Assembly (NCBI RefSeq): GCF_030433715.1
Contig: NZ_JAROCC010000006.1
Location: forward strand, 124,001 to 188,000
Length of the DNA stretch: 64,000 bases
DNA from: Sporosarcina highlanderae
GTDB taxonomy: Bacteria; Bacillota; Bacilli; Bacillales_A; Planococcaceae
Direction: 5' to 3'
The translations under genes and the position numbers were made by a program. This document shows, piece by piece, positions 1-8,881 of this stretch (its first letter is position 1; each line of letters opens with the position of its first letter). A model generated the notes under the pieces. That model was not told where the DNA came from and made no database searches. It saw only the letters and a program-made list of their open reading frames with translations.

Positions 1-421
1 TTAGTAATGCAAGATCCTTCCTCTTATGGCGTCGAGCAGGTTTCCAACAAGGTTGCCTCGGTTGAGAAACTTGGATAACCGCTTCACCTATTTCATATAT
101 ATCCCCGATGCAAACATCCTTTTCCAACATATTCGAAAGAGATAAGTTCTCCCCCATGCCACCCGCTTTCATAGCAGTCAAGCCATATTCGTTGTGGAAA
201 TATGTGTAATGTTCACTCGGATAAGTAAATATTGCTTTTTCCGGTCCACCATGGTTTTTTAGATCGGCTTGGCCGTCCCCGTCCAAGCCAGTTTCCCCAA
301 CCCAAACTTTCCCCGTTACTGGCTCTTTGAAAATAGCACTTTCCCATTCCTTATCCAATGGATTTGTGGCATTTTTATCTCCGACTGTTTTTGGTTTGCC
401 GACAAAAACTTCATTAATCAC
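1..421 (-). CDS. MOSC domain protein (YiiM-like), cut by window edge
   Basis: The reading frame is open to the window edge, so only the first 140 or so residues are seen. The start is a GTG at 421 preceded by a GAGAGGGAGA ribosome binding site about 5 bases away; no in-frame ATG lies nearby. The protein opens with VFVGKP and carries GLDGDGQADLKNHGG, a Met/Gly-rich GGMGENL stretch and SQPRQPCWK with the single conserved cysteine. This order is typical of YiiM-type MOSC domains, which bind a sulfur-carrying molybdenum cofactor and take part in sulfur transfer or N-hydroxylated compound reduction. The nearby formate dehydrogenase genes also need molybdenum cofactor, but a link is only inference. 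Confidence 0.85.
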   Translation of the reverse strand, partial: MINEVFVGKPKTVGDKNATNPLDKEWESAIFKEPVTGKVWVGETGLDGDGQADLKNHGGPEKAIFTYPSEHYTYFHNEYGLTAMKAGGMGENLSLSNMLEKDVCIGDIYEIGEAVIQVSQPRQPCWKPARRHKRKDLALL

Positions 422-468
422 GAGAATCTCCCTCTCTATAATGTGACTGCTATTTTGAGAATAGGAAA

Positions 469-498
469 ACTTGCATTGCAATGAAAAGCAATGCAAGT
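469..498 (-). terminator. hairpin terminator of the Yip1 gene
   Basis: A perfect 11-bp stem (469-479 paired with 488-498, ACTTGCATTGC arms) with an 8-base loop. Read on the minus strand it follows the stop of the Yip1-family gene by a few bases and is followed by a short T run, so it probably ends that transcript before the MOSC gene begins. Confidence 0.7.
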
Positions 499-502
499 CT
501 CA

Positions 503-1141
503 TTAAAAGAATGGTAAAGTCAATGCAAGAAATATAATTAAGACAACAACTAAGATGATTATTGGCAACAAAACAACTATGACGGCCTTCCATACAGAAA
601 ATCTATGAACTTCTGACAGTGCGGCAATTAGGGCGACTAACGACCAAACCCCGACAGTCAGATTACCAATCGTTGAAATGAAAAGCCAAGCAAATTGACC
701 AATCGAAAAATCGTAGTCACTCATAAAATTGCCTTGCCCTAAAATTAATAGATCCGGAACCCATATAACTCCGCCAACAACCAAAATTATGGCAGAAACT
801 GCGTAGGCAGTTCTTGTCTCTGAAAAAGTACCCGTTCCTCCGAACATCATTGAAAACATATAATGTATGCCGGATCCGACGTATAAACCAATTAGTCCTA
901 AGAGCGGCCCAGCGATCAATGACACCAAAAGGATAGTACCTAAACCCCATATATCTCCAAGATCATTGCTCATTGCCTGATCAAGGATATGGACAAGCCC
1001 AGCTAACATGGCAATCACTAAAATAAAACTATTCGGTTTGTTTTCAATAACATATCGGACTGTCTTTCTTGGATGAACCCAAACGGAAGTCCAAGGATTT
1101 AGTTTCGGCTCAACATTTCTTTCCTCTTCAATATTCACCAT
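503..1141 (-). CDS. Yip1-family membrane protein
   Basis: A 212-residue integral membrane protein. About 40 hydrophilic residues are followed by five predicted hydrophobic segments (roughly residues 40-58, 68-95, 110-130, 145-172, 185-210). The pattern NPWTSVWVHPRKTVRYVI followed by several helices is characteristic of bacterial Yip1/DUF1282 proteins, whose function is not established. The ATG at 1141 has a GAGAGGGATATT ribosome binding site. It lies between a MOSC gene and the fdh cluster on the same strand, but a 157-bp gap and the terminator behind it suggest it is transcribed alone. Confidence 0.75.
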   Translation of the reverse strand: MVNIEEERNVEPKLNPWTSVWVHPRKTVRYVIENKPNSFILVIAMLAGLVHILDQAMSNDLGDIWGLGTILLVSLIAGPLLGLIGLYVGSGIHYMFSMMFGGTGTFSETRTAYAVSAIILVVGGVIWVPDLLILGQGNFMSDYDFSIGQFAWLFISTIGNLTVGVWSLVALIAALSEVHRFSVWKAVIVVLLPIIILVVVLIIFLALTLPFF

Positions 1142-1297
1142 AATATCCCTCTCTCTATCTCCTACTTCGTTTCTATAGTATAGATACGTATCGGCACTAA
1201 GATAGTTTCAACTATTTAGAGAGATTAATAACTTGTAAATGAGCGTATGTGAGAATAACGAGCGGTTTCATAGATAAACGAGCGTTCGCCTCTCCAC

Positions 1298-1780
1298 TCA
1301 TGACCCATCCAATCCCTTGCCCATCCCCTTAAGAAAATCCATTCCATATTTCACTGCACGATTAATATGAGGATCATTTAAAGCGGTCATCACTTGAAGG
1401 ATGGATACTTTATTTCCATTCCCTTTGTATAACTCTGCCTCTGAAATCCCCTTTGCGATACTATTTTTCAAACTCTCGGTAACTTCCGGGTTGATTGACG
1501 TCAGAAGCCCCGCCCCATTCAATAGATTATTGATCAGATTCGTCATCGGTTCTCGGGATGCTTGATTCACAGCGATTCCCATCAAATCATCCTTCGCTTT
1601 CACCATCGCATTCACTGCATCAAGTACTCCTGCTTTATCCAATTCAGCAGTAAGTTCAAGGATTTTATTCAACGATTGCTGCTGTTCAGCAATCAACGTT
1701 TGTAGTTCAATCAATTTTTCTTGCTGTTGTTCTTCCGGCGTCAGTTGCTTTCTTTGAATGGATGTAATTGGTGCCGCCAT
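1298..1780 (-). CDS. yrhD: DUF1641 protein, formate dehydrogenase partner (YrhD-like)
   Basis: A 160-residue soluble protein. The start is the ATG at 1780, with GAAAGGGTG just upstream; longer readings run back into the fdhA end. A Gln/Glu-rich coiled-coil-like N-terminus (about residues 15-50) is followed by the DUF1641 core with AVNQASREPMTNLINNLL and a GMDFLKGMGKGL tail. In Bacillus the same protein (YrhD) sits directly behind the formate dehydrogenase catalytic subunit YrhE, and here the gap is five bases, so the two are co-transcribed. DUF1641 proteins are repeatedly linked to formate dehydrogenases, but the biochemical role is unknown; an accessory or small-subunit role is inference. 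Confidence 0.85.
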   Translation of the reverse strand: MAAPITSIQRKQLTPEEQQQEKLIELQTLIAEQQQSLNKILELTAELDKAGVLDAVNAMVKAKDDLMGIAVNQASREPMTNLINNLLNGAGLLTSINPEVTESLKNSIAKGISEAELYKGNGNKVSILQVMTALNDPHINRAVKYGMDFLKGMGKGLDGS

Positions 1781-1785
1781 TTTAG

Positions 1786-4722
1786 TCACCCTTTCTCCGG
1801 TTGATCTGTCAGATGCACATAGCCAAAGCGCGCCCATTTCCGTTCAACTTCCACACCGTCTTGAGGATACCTCTTTTTATTCCGGTGATTGTTGGCTGGC
1901 AATGGATTTTCGCCGTCCCTCCGCAAAACTTCCATGCGCACTTTCGTTTGCTTATAAGCAGGTGTATTCGTCCTTTGATCGACCGCTGGACCTGTTAGGA
2001 AGTTGATGGCGGATTCTTTTTTAACAGAGTTCATCGGTAGGAACAACTCATTTCCTTTTACTCGGTCTGTTACTAAAACAGGCAATCTTAATGCTCCATG
2101 CGGGGATACGAGTCGAACAAGCGAGCCACTTACGACCCCTCTTTCTCTAGCCAGTTCCGGAGATACTTCTACAAATATTTCCGGTACTTTCGACTGGATA
2201 CCATCGGATTTATTCGTCATATTTCCTTCATGGAAGTGTTCAAGGATTCGGCCATTATTTATATGCAAATCGAACTCTGCAGGGTATTCAACAGGTTCCA
2301 CCCAATCCGATAGCGCAAATCTTGCTTTGCCATCCGGGAAATTGAATCCGTTCACGTATAGTAATGGCGTGCTGGACCCATCGTGACTGCCCCATAAGAA
2401 GCTATCCCAGTTTTCCATATTGCTGTAATCAGCTTGACTGAACAAAGGCGATAAGCTTGCCATTTCCGCGAAGATTTCTCTTGGTCCGGCAAAGTTCCAA
2501 TTCGACCCCAATCGTGTTGCGATTTCCTGGACAATCCACCAATCCGCCTTCGAATCACCCAATTCGGGTAATGCTTTGTACAGGCGTTGCACACGTCTTT
2601 CCGTGTTCGTAAAAGTTCCTTCTTTCTCTAATGAAGGTACAGCCGGCAGTATGACATCCGCATAGCGCGCAGTCCGTGAAAAGAAAATATCTTGGACGAC
2701 TAGAAAATCGAGTTTCGACAGGACATCATGCACGTAGTTTGAGTTGGAATCAACCAAGGCCATATCTTCCCCAACAATATACATCGCTTTCATGATGCCA
2801 TCATCAACTGCATGAAGCATTTGAATATTATCCATTCCTGGCTTGTCGTCAATTTGAACTCCATAAGCCTGTTCGAATTTTTCACGGGCCGTATTATCCG
2901 TAACATGCTGATATCCTGGCAACCAGCCGGGAAGCGTTCCCATATCACAGGCCCCTTGGACGTTGTTATGACCCCTTAATGGATATGCCCCCGCACCCGG
3001 TCTACGGTAATTGCCAGTTGCCAGAAGCAGATTTGAAATCGCTGCGGAAGTATCTGATCCGCCCGTATTTTGGGTAACGCCCATCCCCCATAAAATACAT
3101 GTTCCGTCTGCATCCCGAATCATTTCAGCTGTCCGGATTAGTTTCTCTTTCGAAACACCAGTTACATGTTGAGCGTACTCAAGCGTATATTTTTTCAAAA
3201 CTTCTTTAAAATCATCAAAATGATGGACATTTTCTTTAATGAACGCAGCATCATGCCAACCTTGGTCAATCATATATTTTGTTACTGCCATTAGCCACAC
3301 TTGGTCTGTCCCCTGCTTCGGACTAATGAATATATCCGAGCGTTCCGCCATTTCATGCTTACGCAAATCAGCAACGATCAGTTTTTGACCATGCAATTTG
3401 TGAGCACGTTTCACTCGTGTCGCAAGAACTGGATGGCCCTCAGCTGGATTCGCGCCGATGATGATAACAAGGCCAGCTTTCGCAATATCCTTAATAGTTC
3501 CCGCATCACCGCCCATACCAACAGTCCTGAACAAACCGTCAGTCGCTGGTGATTGACAATAGCGAGAGCAGTTATCGACGTTATTAGTCTTGAAGACTTG
3601 CCTTGCGAGCTTTTGTATCAAGTAATTCTCTTCGTTCGTAATTTTCGATGAAGAAATGACACCGACACTGTCTTTTCCATGTTGCTTATGGATTGATCCC
3701 AAACGATCAGCGACCAAATCCAATGCCTCTTTCCACGTCGCTTCTACGAATGTTTCCCCTTTTCGGATAAGCGGTTTTGTTAACCGTTCTTCGCTATTTA
3801 CAAAATCCCACCCGAACTTCCCTTTTACGCATGTCGAGATTGCGTTGACTGGCGCATCGGACACCGGTTGGATTTTCAGGATTTTACGATCCTTCGTCCA
3901 TACTTCGAAAGAACAGCCTACTCCGCAGAACGTACAAACCGTTTTCGTCTTTTTCGTCCGTGTATCCCGCATTGCGGCTTCCGCGTCTGAAATCGCCATG
4001 ATGCCGCTATAGCCCGGCTCTATATTTTTCACAAGGTCGATCATCGGTTCTAAAACTTCCTCTTTCATGTCCGTCATAAATCCAGCTTCACCTAACATCG
4101 ATTTTTCCATCAATGCATTACAAGGGCAAACGGTTACGCAATGACCGCAGCCAACACACGAAGATTCATTGATTTTAGCTCCGCCATCCCATAGTACAAT
4201 TGGCCGGTCTCGTTCCCAATCGATACTCAGCGTTTCATTTACCTGTAAATTTTGACAGGCTTCCACACATTGTCCGCATGCGATGCATTGGTTTGGATCA
4301 TATCGATAAAATGGATGTGTGAAATCCACACTGTCTTTTGTGCATTTCGGCTCGTATGGGTACTTCTGTTCCTCGATCCCCATCATGTCGACAGTGTTAT
4401 GTATTTTGCAGTTTCCATTGTTGTTATCACAAACTGTGCAATATAATAGATGGTTTTCAAGGATTCTATCCATCGCTTCTGTTTGCGCTTCTTTGGCACG
4501 TGTTGAAGATAACTGTACGTCCATCCCATATTCTGCTTTTGTTGAGCAAGCACGTACGAGACGGCCGTTTATTTCTACGATACAGGTATCACAAGTCTCG
4601 ATTGGATCCACTTCGGGTAAATAACAAATTTGCGGATGGTCGATTTTCAATTCATTGATCACTTGCAGTACGGTCATGCCATCCGTGTATGGATATGCTA
4701 TCCCATTAATCTTAATTGACAA
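1786..4722 (-). CDS. fdhA: formate dehydrogenase, molybdopterin catalytic subunit
   Basis: Oxidises formate to CO2, passing electrons through iron-sulfur clusters. The start is a TTG at 4722 giving 978 residues (MSIKINGIAY): AAAGGAGGCG lies 6 bases upstream, whereas a longer reading from 4761 would place this site inside the gene. Visible in order: a [2Fe-2S] ferredoxin-like domain (Cys33, 44, 47, 59), a NuoG-type Cys-rich segment (Cys95, 98, 105), two [4Fe-4S] motifs (Cys146-156 and 189-199), then the molybdopterin oxidoreductase domain with its own [4Fe-4S] motif (Cys263, 266, 270, 298). The expected active-site position is a cysteine in SRYCQSPA (about 389), so it is not a selenoenzyme. 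There is no TAT signal and no membrane subunit nearby, so a cytosolic enzyme is likely. DUF1641 follows; fdhD diverges upstream. Confidence 0.93.
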   Translation of the reverse strand: MSIKINGIAYPYTDGMTVLQVINELKIDHPQICYLPEVDPIETCDTCIVEINGRLVRACSTKAEYGMDVQLSSTRAKEAQTEAMDRILENHLLYCTVCDNNNGNCKIHNTVDMMGIEEQKYPYEPKCTKDSVDFTHPFYRYDPNQCIACGQCVEACQNLQVNETLSIDWERDRPIVLWDGGAKINESSCVGCGHCVTVCPCNALMEKSMLGEAGFMTDMKEEVLEPMIDLVKNIEPGYSGIMAISDAEAAMRDTRTKKTKTVCTFCGVGCSFEVWTKDRKILKIQPVSDAPVNAISTCVKGKFGWDFVNSEERLTKPLIRKGETFVEATWKEALDLVADRLGSIHKQHGKDSVGVISSSKITNEENYLIQKLARQVFKTNNVDNCSRYCQSPATDGLFRTVGMGGDAGTIKDIAKAGLVIIIGANPAEGHPVLATRVKRAHKLHGQKLIVADLRKHEMAERSDIFISPKQGTDQVWLMAVTKYMIDQGWHDAAFIKENVHHFDDFKEVLKKYTLEYAQHVTGVSKEKLIRTAEMIRDADGTCILWGMGVTQNTGGSDTSAAISNLLLATGNYRRPGAGAYPLRGHNNVQGACDMGTLPGWLPGYQHVTDNTAREKFEQAYGVQIDDKPGMDNIQMLHAVDDGIMKAMYIVGEDMALVDSNSNYVHDVLSKLDFLVVQDIFFSRTARYADVILPAVPSLEKEGTFTNTERRVQRLYKALPELGDSKADWWIVQEIATRLGSNWNFAGPREIFAEMASLSPLFSQADYSNMENWDSFLWGSHDGSSTPLLYVNGFNFPDGKARFALSDWVEPVEYPAEFDLHINNGRILEHFHEGNMTNKSDGIQSKVPEIFVEVSPELARERGVVSGSLVRLVSPHGALRLPVLVTDRVKGNELFLPMNSVKKESAINFLTGPAVDQRTNTPAYKQTKVRMEVLRRDGENPLPANNHRNKKRYPQDGVEVERKWARFGYVHLTDQPEKG

Positions 4723-4911
4723 TGTAAGCGCCTCCTTTTTCGCACAAAAAAATTTCTCCAAGTCTATTAGTTATAGTATAGATTAAAGAAAATTATTATA
4801 CAACGTGTCCTAATCTGTCATTTATCATTATTCGGTTAACTTTTTGTCCATATTAATAGTATTATAGATGTATACATTTTAATTTAGTACAGTTTCAGGG
4901 AGGCTTGTTAG
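4723..4911. promoter_or_regulatory. divergent fdhA / fdhD control region
   Basis: A 189-bp AT-rich spacer between the outward-facing fdhA and fdhD genes, so it must hold both promoters. On the minus strand a TATAAT box (4794-4799) is a good -10 for fdhA, though its -35 is poor. Several TAT-rich boxes could serve fdhD, none convincing. I see no clear operator. Confidence 0.5.
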
Positions 4912-5703
4912 GTGAAACAACTTCATAAACGGAAGGTTATCCGTTTTTCGAAAGGACAAATAGAAGAAAAAATAGATTCTATAGCAGTTGAACGTCCGAT
5001 AACAATCCGTATCAATGGAAAAGAATTTATGACAATCGTCTGCACACCAGAATACGTTGAGGATATGGTAGTTGGATTCCTTGTATCTGAAGGCGTCATC
5101 CCGAGATTCGAATCTGTCCAAGAGATTTGGATGCAAGAAGAGACAGGCATTGTTCATATAAGAACTGAGCAACACTTTCCTTTTTACGAAAAAATGTTGA
5201 ACAAAAGGTATATCACTTCTTGTTGCGGAATGAGCAGACAAGCCTTTGTCTTTGCACATGATGCACTGACAGCTAAAGAAATGACGTCTGTAAATGTACA
5301 AATCACACCGGAACAATGCTTTTCTTTAATGGAAGAAATGGAGCTTGCTGCCGATATGTTCCGACACACAGGTGGCGTTCATAATGCTGCCCTTTGTGAT
5401 CCTAATGGGATAATACTTTCAAGGATGGACATCGGAAGACATAATGCGCTCGATAAAATTTTTGGCCACTGTCTAAGAAATAATATCCCTGTTGAAGGAA
5501 AGGTGATTGCATTCAGCGGTCGAATTTCTTCGGAGATCCTATTAAAAGTAGCTAAAATCGGCTGTGAAATCGTCTTATCAAAATCAGCACCTACCGAACT
5601 CGCCTTGGAACTTGCCGAAGAATTAGGAATTACAACAGTAGGCTTTATCCGGGGAGAATCATTTAATCTCTACACCCATCCAGAACGGATAATTTTCGTA
5701 TAG
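4912..5703 (+). CDS. fdhD: formate dehydrogenase accessory sulfurtransferase FdhD
   Basis: A 263-residue protein needed to give formate dehydrogenase its active, sulfurated molybdenum cofactor: it takes sulfur from a cysteine desulfurase and hands it to the cofactor. The start is a GTG at 4912 with CAGGGAGGC upstream. Family marks are the CTPEYVEDMVVGFLVSEGVI segment, the SCCGMS double cysteine (about residues 103-104) that carries sulfur, TGGVHNAALC, and DIGRHNALDKIFG followed by SGRISSEILLK. Length and motifs are those of complete FdhD. It faces away from fdhA across a shared promoter region, a common arrangement for the pair. Confidence 0.95.
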   Translation: MKQLHKRKVIRFSKGQIEEKIDSIAVERPITIRINGKEFMTIVCTPEYVEDMVVGFLVSEGVIPRFESVQEIWMQEETGIVHIRTEQHFPFYEKMLNKRYITSCCGMSRQAFVFAHDALTAKEMTSVNVQITPEQCFSLMEEMELAADMFRHTGGVHNAALCDPNGIILSRMDIGRHNALDKIFGHCLRNNIPVEGKVIAFSGRISSEILLKVAKIGCEIVLSKSAPTELALELAEELGITTVGFIRGESFNLYTHPERIIFV

Positions 5704-5813
5704 AAAAGCTGTCCCGTGAATAGTTCACATGGACGAATACGCCTGTTGCAAAGAATGCGAAATTCGGAATAGGTTTACGCCATAAAAAAGCCATATTGCT
5801 GTATAACAAAACA

Positions 5814-5850
5814 AAAAGCCGCCTTCGTCAATTGACAAGGGCGGCTTTGT
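5814..5850. terminator. bidirectional terminator between fdhD and oppF1
   Basis: The arms AAAGCCGCCTT and AAGGGCGGCTTT enclose an 11-base loop, with A and T runs on both sides. It can stop fdhD transcripts on the plus strand and opp operon 1 transcripts on the minus strand; the oppF1 stop codon lies beside it. Confidence 0.85.
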
Positions 5851-5851
5851 T

Positions 5852-6784
5852 TTACTTTATTTCTTTCTTCATTTGTGCGAACTCTTTATCTGAACATAAT
5901 ACGAAATGATCAGGTGTGACTTCGCGGAATTCCACTTTCTCATCCGGTCCATATTTATGGTCATTCGGATTATATGGTGTCCGTACACGTGAGCGTTCAT
6001 AGATTGGATCCGGAAGTGGAATTGCGGAAAGTAGTGATTTTGTATATGGGTGCATTGGATTTTTATATAATTCTTCCGCAGTCGCCATTTCAACAAGCTT
6101 CCCGAAATACATTACCCCGATCCGGTCCGAAATATATTTAACCATCGATAAATCATGGGCGATGAATAAATATGTAAGACCTTTCTCCTTCTGTAAATCC
6201 CTCAAGAGGTTGACGACCTGCGCTTGAATAGAAACGTCCAATGCTGAAATAGGCTCGTCAGCAATGATGAATTCAGGATTTACAGCCAATGCGCGGGCAA
6301 TACCAATCCGCTGACGTTGACCGCCTGAGAATTCATGTGGATATCGCTCGGCATGTTCCTTATTCAATCCTACTGTTTCAAGCAGTTCGATAACCTTTTG
6401 TTTCCGCTCTTTCGCATTTTTAACGAGGCCGTGTATATCAAGACCTTCAGCGATGATGTCAAGAACTTTCATCCTTGGATTCAAAGAAGCGTATGGATCT
6501 TGGAAAATCATTTGCATTTTCTGATTGAGTGATTTTACTTCGGCTTTTGACTTATTGCCGTGGACGCTTACCCCGTCATAGAGTACTTCTCCATCAGTCG
6601 CATCGTAAAGCCGGATAATCGTACGGCCGGTTGTCGATTTCCCACAACCTGATTCACCAACTAAACCGAATGTTTCACCGCGGTAAATATCAAAACTGAT
6701 ATTATCAATTGCCTTAACTTCCGAAGGTTTTCCGGCATTAAAGTATTGTTTCAAGTTTTTCACTTCAAGCAATTTCTCTGCCAT
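5852..6784 (-). CDS. oppF: oligopeptide ABC transporter ATP-binding protein OppF, copy 1
   Basis: One of the two ATPases that power oligopeptide uptake. Walker A GESGCGKST (about residue 44), signature SGGQRQRIGIARAL, Walker B FIIADEPISALD, switch His in FIAHDLSMVKY and the C-terminal peptide-transporter extension (HPYTKSLLSAIPLPDP) are all present. I place the start at the ATG at 6784, nine bases after AGGAGG and at the same place as in copy 2; a GTG one codon earlier is possible. The start overlaps the oppD1 stop by one base (TGATG), implying translational coupling. It differs from copy 2 at only about a dozen residues, mainly at the C-terminus. Last gene of operon 1. Confidence 0.93.
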   Translation of the reverse strand: MAEKLLEVKNLKQYFNAGKPSEVKAIDNISFDIYRGETFGLVGESGCGKSTTGRTIIRLYDATDGEVLYDGVSVHGNKSKAEVKSLNQKMQMIFQDPYASLNPRMKVLDIIAEGLDIHGLVKNAKERKQKVIELLETVGLNKEHAERYPHEFSGGQRQRIGIARALAVNPEFIIADEPISALDVSIQAQVVNLLRDLQKEKGLTYLFIAHDLSMVKYISDRIGVMYFGKLVEMATAEELYKNPMHPYTKSLLSAIPLPDPIYERSRVRTPYNPNDHKYGPDEKVEFREVTPDHFVLCSDKEFAQMKKEIK

Positions 6785-7845
6785 CACACATTACCTCCTT
6801 TAGTTTCATAATATCTGCTTCCCGGGAAAGTTTTCATTCGTTCAATGATCGATGCTGGCGGCTCCACTTTTGGGGCATTCGGATGAAGCAACCATGTTGC
6901 CGCGTAATGCGTATCACTCACTTGGAACATTGGCGGTGCCTGCTCCAAGTCAATCTTCAATGCATATTCACTTCGAAGCGCAAATGCATCTCCAACGGGT
7001 GGATTTAATAGATCTGGAGGTGTACCAGGAATCGCATATAACCTTTCTTCTTCCAGATCCAACGATGGCATGGAGCTCAACAGTCCCCATGTGTAAGGAT
7101 GTTGAGGATTATAGAAGATTTCATCGACTGTACCGACTTCTACAATACGTCCTCCATACATGACAGCTACGCGATCCGCAACATTTGCGACAACTCCAAG
7201 GTCATGCGTAATGAAAATGATTGAAGTATCAACCTTCTTCTGAATATCCTTCATTAACTCTAAGATTTGAGCTTGTATCGTAACATCAAGTGCAGTTGTT
7301 GGTTCGTCTGCGATTAATACTTTTGGATTACATGCAAGAGCAATCGCAATGACGATCCGCTGTCTTTGCCCGCCAGAAAACTGGTGTGGGTACATTTTAT
7401 AACGTACTTCCGCGTTCGGAATGCCGACCATTTTCAATAGTTCAATTGTGACTTCCTTCGCTTTCGCTTTACTCACTTTTTGGTGTTTTAAAATTGGTTC
7501 CATTACTTGCTTTCCAATTGGCATCGTCGGGTTTAACGATGTCATCGGATCTTGGAAAATCATTGAAATTTCTTTCCCTCTGATTTTCTGCATGTCTCTT
7601 TCAGGAAGCTTTGTTAAATCCTTATTATCGAATAAAATTTGTCCATTTTTAAACTCTGAGCTTGATTCGGGAAGTAATCTCATGATTGACTTTGTTGTTA
7701 CGGATTTACCGGAACCCGACTCACCAACAATCGCCAATGTCTCTCCTTTTTTCAGGTCAAAGCTTACACCACGGATTGCTTTCACTTCACCGGCGAACGT
7801 GTGGAAGGAAAGCTCCAAGTCTTTTACTTGCAATATTTTTTCCAT
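6784..7845 (-). CDS. oppD: oligopeptide ABC transporter ATP-binding protein OppD, copy 1
   Basis: The second ATPase of the peptide importer, 353 residues. Walker A GESGSGKSV near residue 42, signature FSGGQRQRIVIAIAL, Walker B VLIADEPTTALD, switch His in FITHDLGVVANV and the HPYTWGLLSSMPSL oligopeptide extension are visible. Compared with copy 2 the first 95 residues carry about nine changes, while residues 100-330 are nearly identical; the last 15 residues diverge again and copy 2 is slightly longer. It lies 16 bases behind oppC1 with an AGGAGG-like site in the gap. Confidence 0.93.
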   Translation of the reverse strand: MEKILQVKDLELSFHTFAGEVKAIRGVSFDLKKGETLAIVGESGSGKSVTTKSIMRLLPESSSEFKNGQILFDNKDLTKLPERDMQKIRGKEISMIFQDPMTSLNPTMPIGKQVMEPILKHQKVSKAKAKEVTIELLKMVGIPNAEVRYKMYPHQFSGGQRQRIVIAIALACNPKVLIADEPTTALDVTIQAQILELMKDIQKKVDTSIIFITHDLGVVANVADRVAVMYGGRIVEVGTVDEIFYNPQHPYTWGLLSSMPSLDLEEERLYAIPGTPPDLLNPPVGDAFALRSEYALKIDLEQAPPMFQVSDTHYAATWLLHPNAPKVEPPASIIERMKTFPGSRYYETKGGNV

Positions 7846-7861
7846 CTCGGCTTTCCTCCTA

Positions 7862-8881
7862 TCAATCTTTCATTTTCGGATCGAGTGCATCCCGCAAACC
7901 GTCACCGATCAAGTTGAACGCAATCATCAATATGCTTATGACCAACGCCGGGAATAAAAGTACGTATGGTTGGAATTCCATAACTTTGTATCCATCGTTG
8001 ATTAATGTACCAAGCGAAGCTGCTGGCGGTTGAAGTCCAATCCCGATAAAGCTTAGGAAAGCCTCAAAGAAAATCGCACTTGGAATTGTGAACATCGTAT
8101 TAATGATGACGATACCTAATATGTTTGGCAATAGATGTTTTGTGATAATACGATTATGGCTTGCCCCTAAGGTCCTTGATGCAAGAACGAATTCTTGACC
8201 TTTGAATTTCAAAATTTGCGCACGTACGATACGGGACATCCCTATCCAACCTGTAATGGATATGGCGATGATGATCGCTGTTATCCCTGGCTCCATAATA
8301 AGTATCATAAGTATTACGACAATTAATGTTGGAATACCGATAAGGATTTCGACTACCCGTTGCATGACGTCATCTGTACGTCCTCCGAAATAGCCGGAAA
8401 TACCTCCGTAGGCAACCCCGATTACAACATCGATCAAAGCCGCAATGAAAGCGATCAATAATGAGATTTGAGTACCTTCCCAAAGACGAGTAAATAGATC
8501 TCGTCCTAGTCCGTCAGTACCGAACCAATAATATTCGTCAACTTTCTTCACTTCATAAAGATCAAGTTTTTGTCCACCAAGTTCGCCAACACCATTAAAA
8601 ATACCCAACTTCTCGATACCAGGAATTTTAGGTGGCAAGTTAGCGTGACGAAGATTTTGAACATCTCCCGAACGACCATTTAAATGCGGTCCTACAAGTG
8701 CCATCAAAACTAATAAAACAAGGACAACCATACTGACGATAGCAGCTTTGTTTTTACGCAAACGCAACCAAGCATCTTGCCAAAAACTTAAACTTGGTTT
8801 CGTAATACGTTCAGCTGAATCGTTATCGATCACCACTCGTTCAAATTTTTCCGGCGGTAATTGTTGTTTATCAAGTTGCAT
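7862..8881 (-). CDS. oppC: oligopeptide ABC transporter permease OppC, copy 1
   Basis: Inner-membrane permease, 339 residues. A cytosolic N-terminal tail of about 45 residues precedes the first membrane helix (SMVVLVLLVLMALVG); a large outer loop follows, then the BPD_transp_1 domain with the EAA loop RTLGASHNRIITKHLLPN that contacts the ATPases. The protein is almost identical to copy 2: I see differences only near residues 20-27. Start and stop overlap with neighbours in the usual permease-operon manner; the ATG overlaps the oppB1 stop by one base. Confidence 0.93.
   Translation of the reverse strand: MQLDKQQLPPEKFERVVIDNDSAERITKPSLSFWQDAWLRLRKNKAAIVSMVVLVLLVLMALVGPHLNGRSGDVQNLRHANLPPKIPGIEKLGIFNGVGELGGQKLDLYEVKKVDEYYWFGTDGLGRDLFTRLWEGTQISLLIAFIAALIDVVIGVAYGGISGYFGGRTDDVMQRVVEILIGIPTLIVVILMILIMEPGITAIIIAISITGWIGMSRIVRAQILKFKGQEFVLASRTLGASHNRIITKHLLPNILGIVIINTMFTIPSAIFFEAFLSFIGIGLQPPAASLGTLINDGYKVMEFQPYVLLFPALVISILMIAFNLIGDGLRDALDPKMKD

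Noticed and set aside
1200..1297. Direct repeat AACGAGCG (two copies about 20 bases apart) behind the DUF1641 gene
   Set aside because: Too short and without further copies to support a functional claim.
1741..1837. 19-residue N-terminal extension of the DUF1641 protein
   Set aside because: It would lie inside the fdhA coding end; a good ribosome binding site directly precedes the ATG at 1780.
4879..5316. 145-residue minus-strand ORF inside fdhD
   Set aside because: Antisense shadow of a gene with clear family motifs; no ribosome binding site and no recognisable protein.
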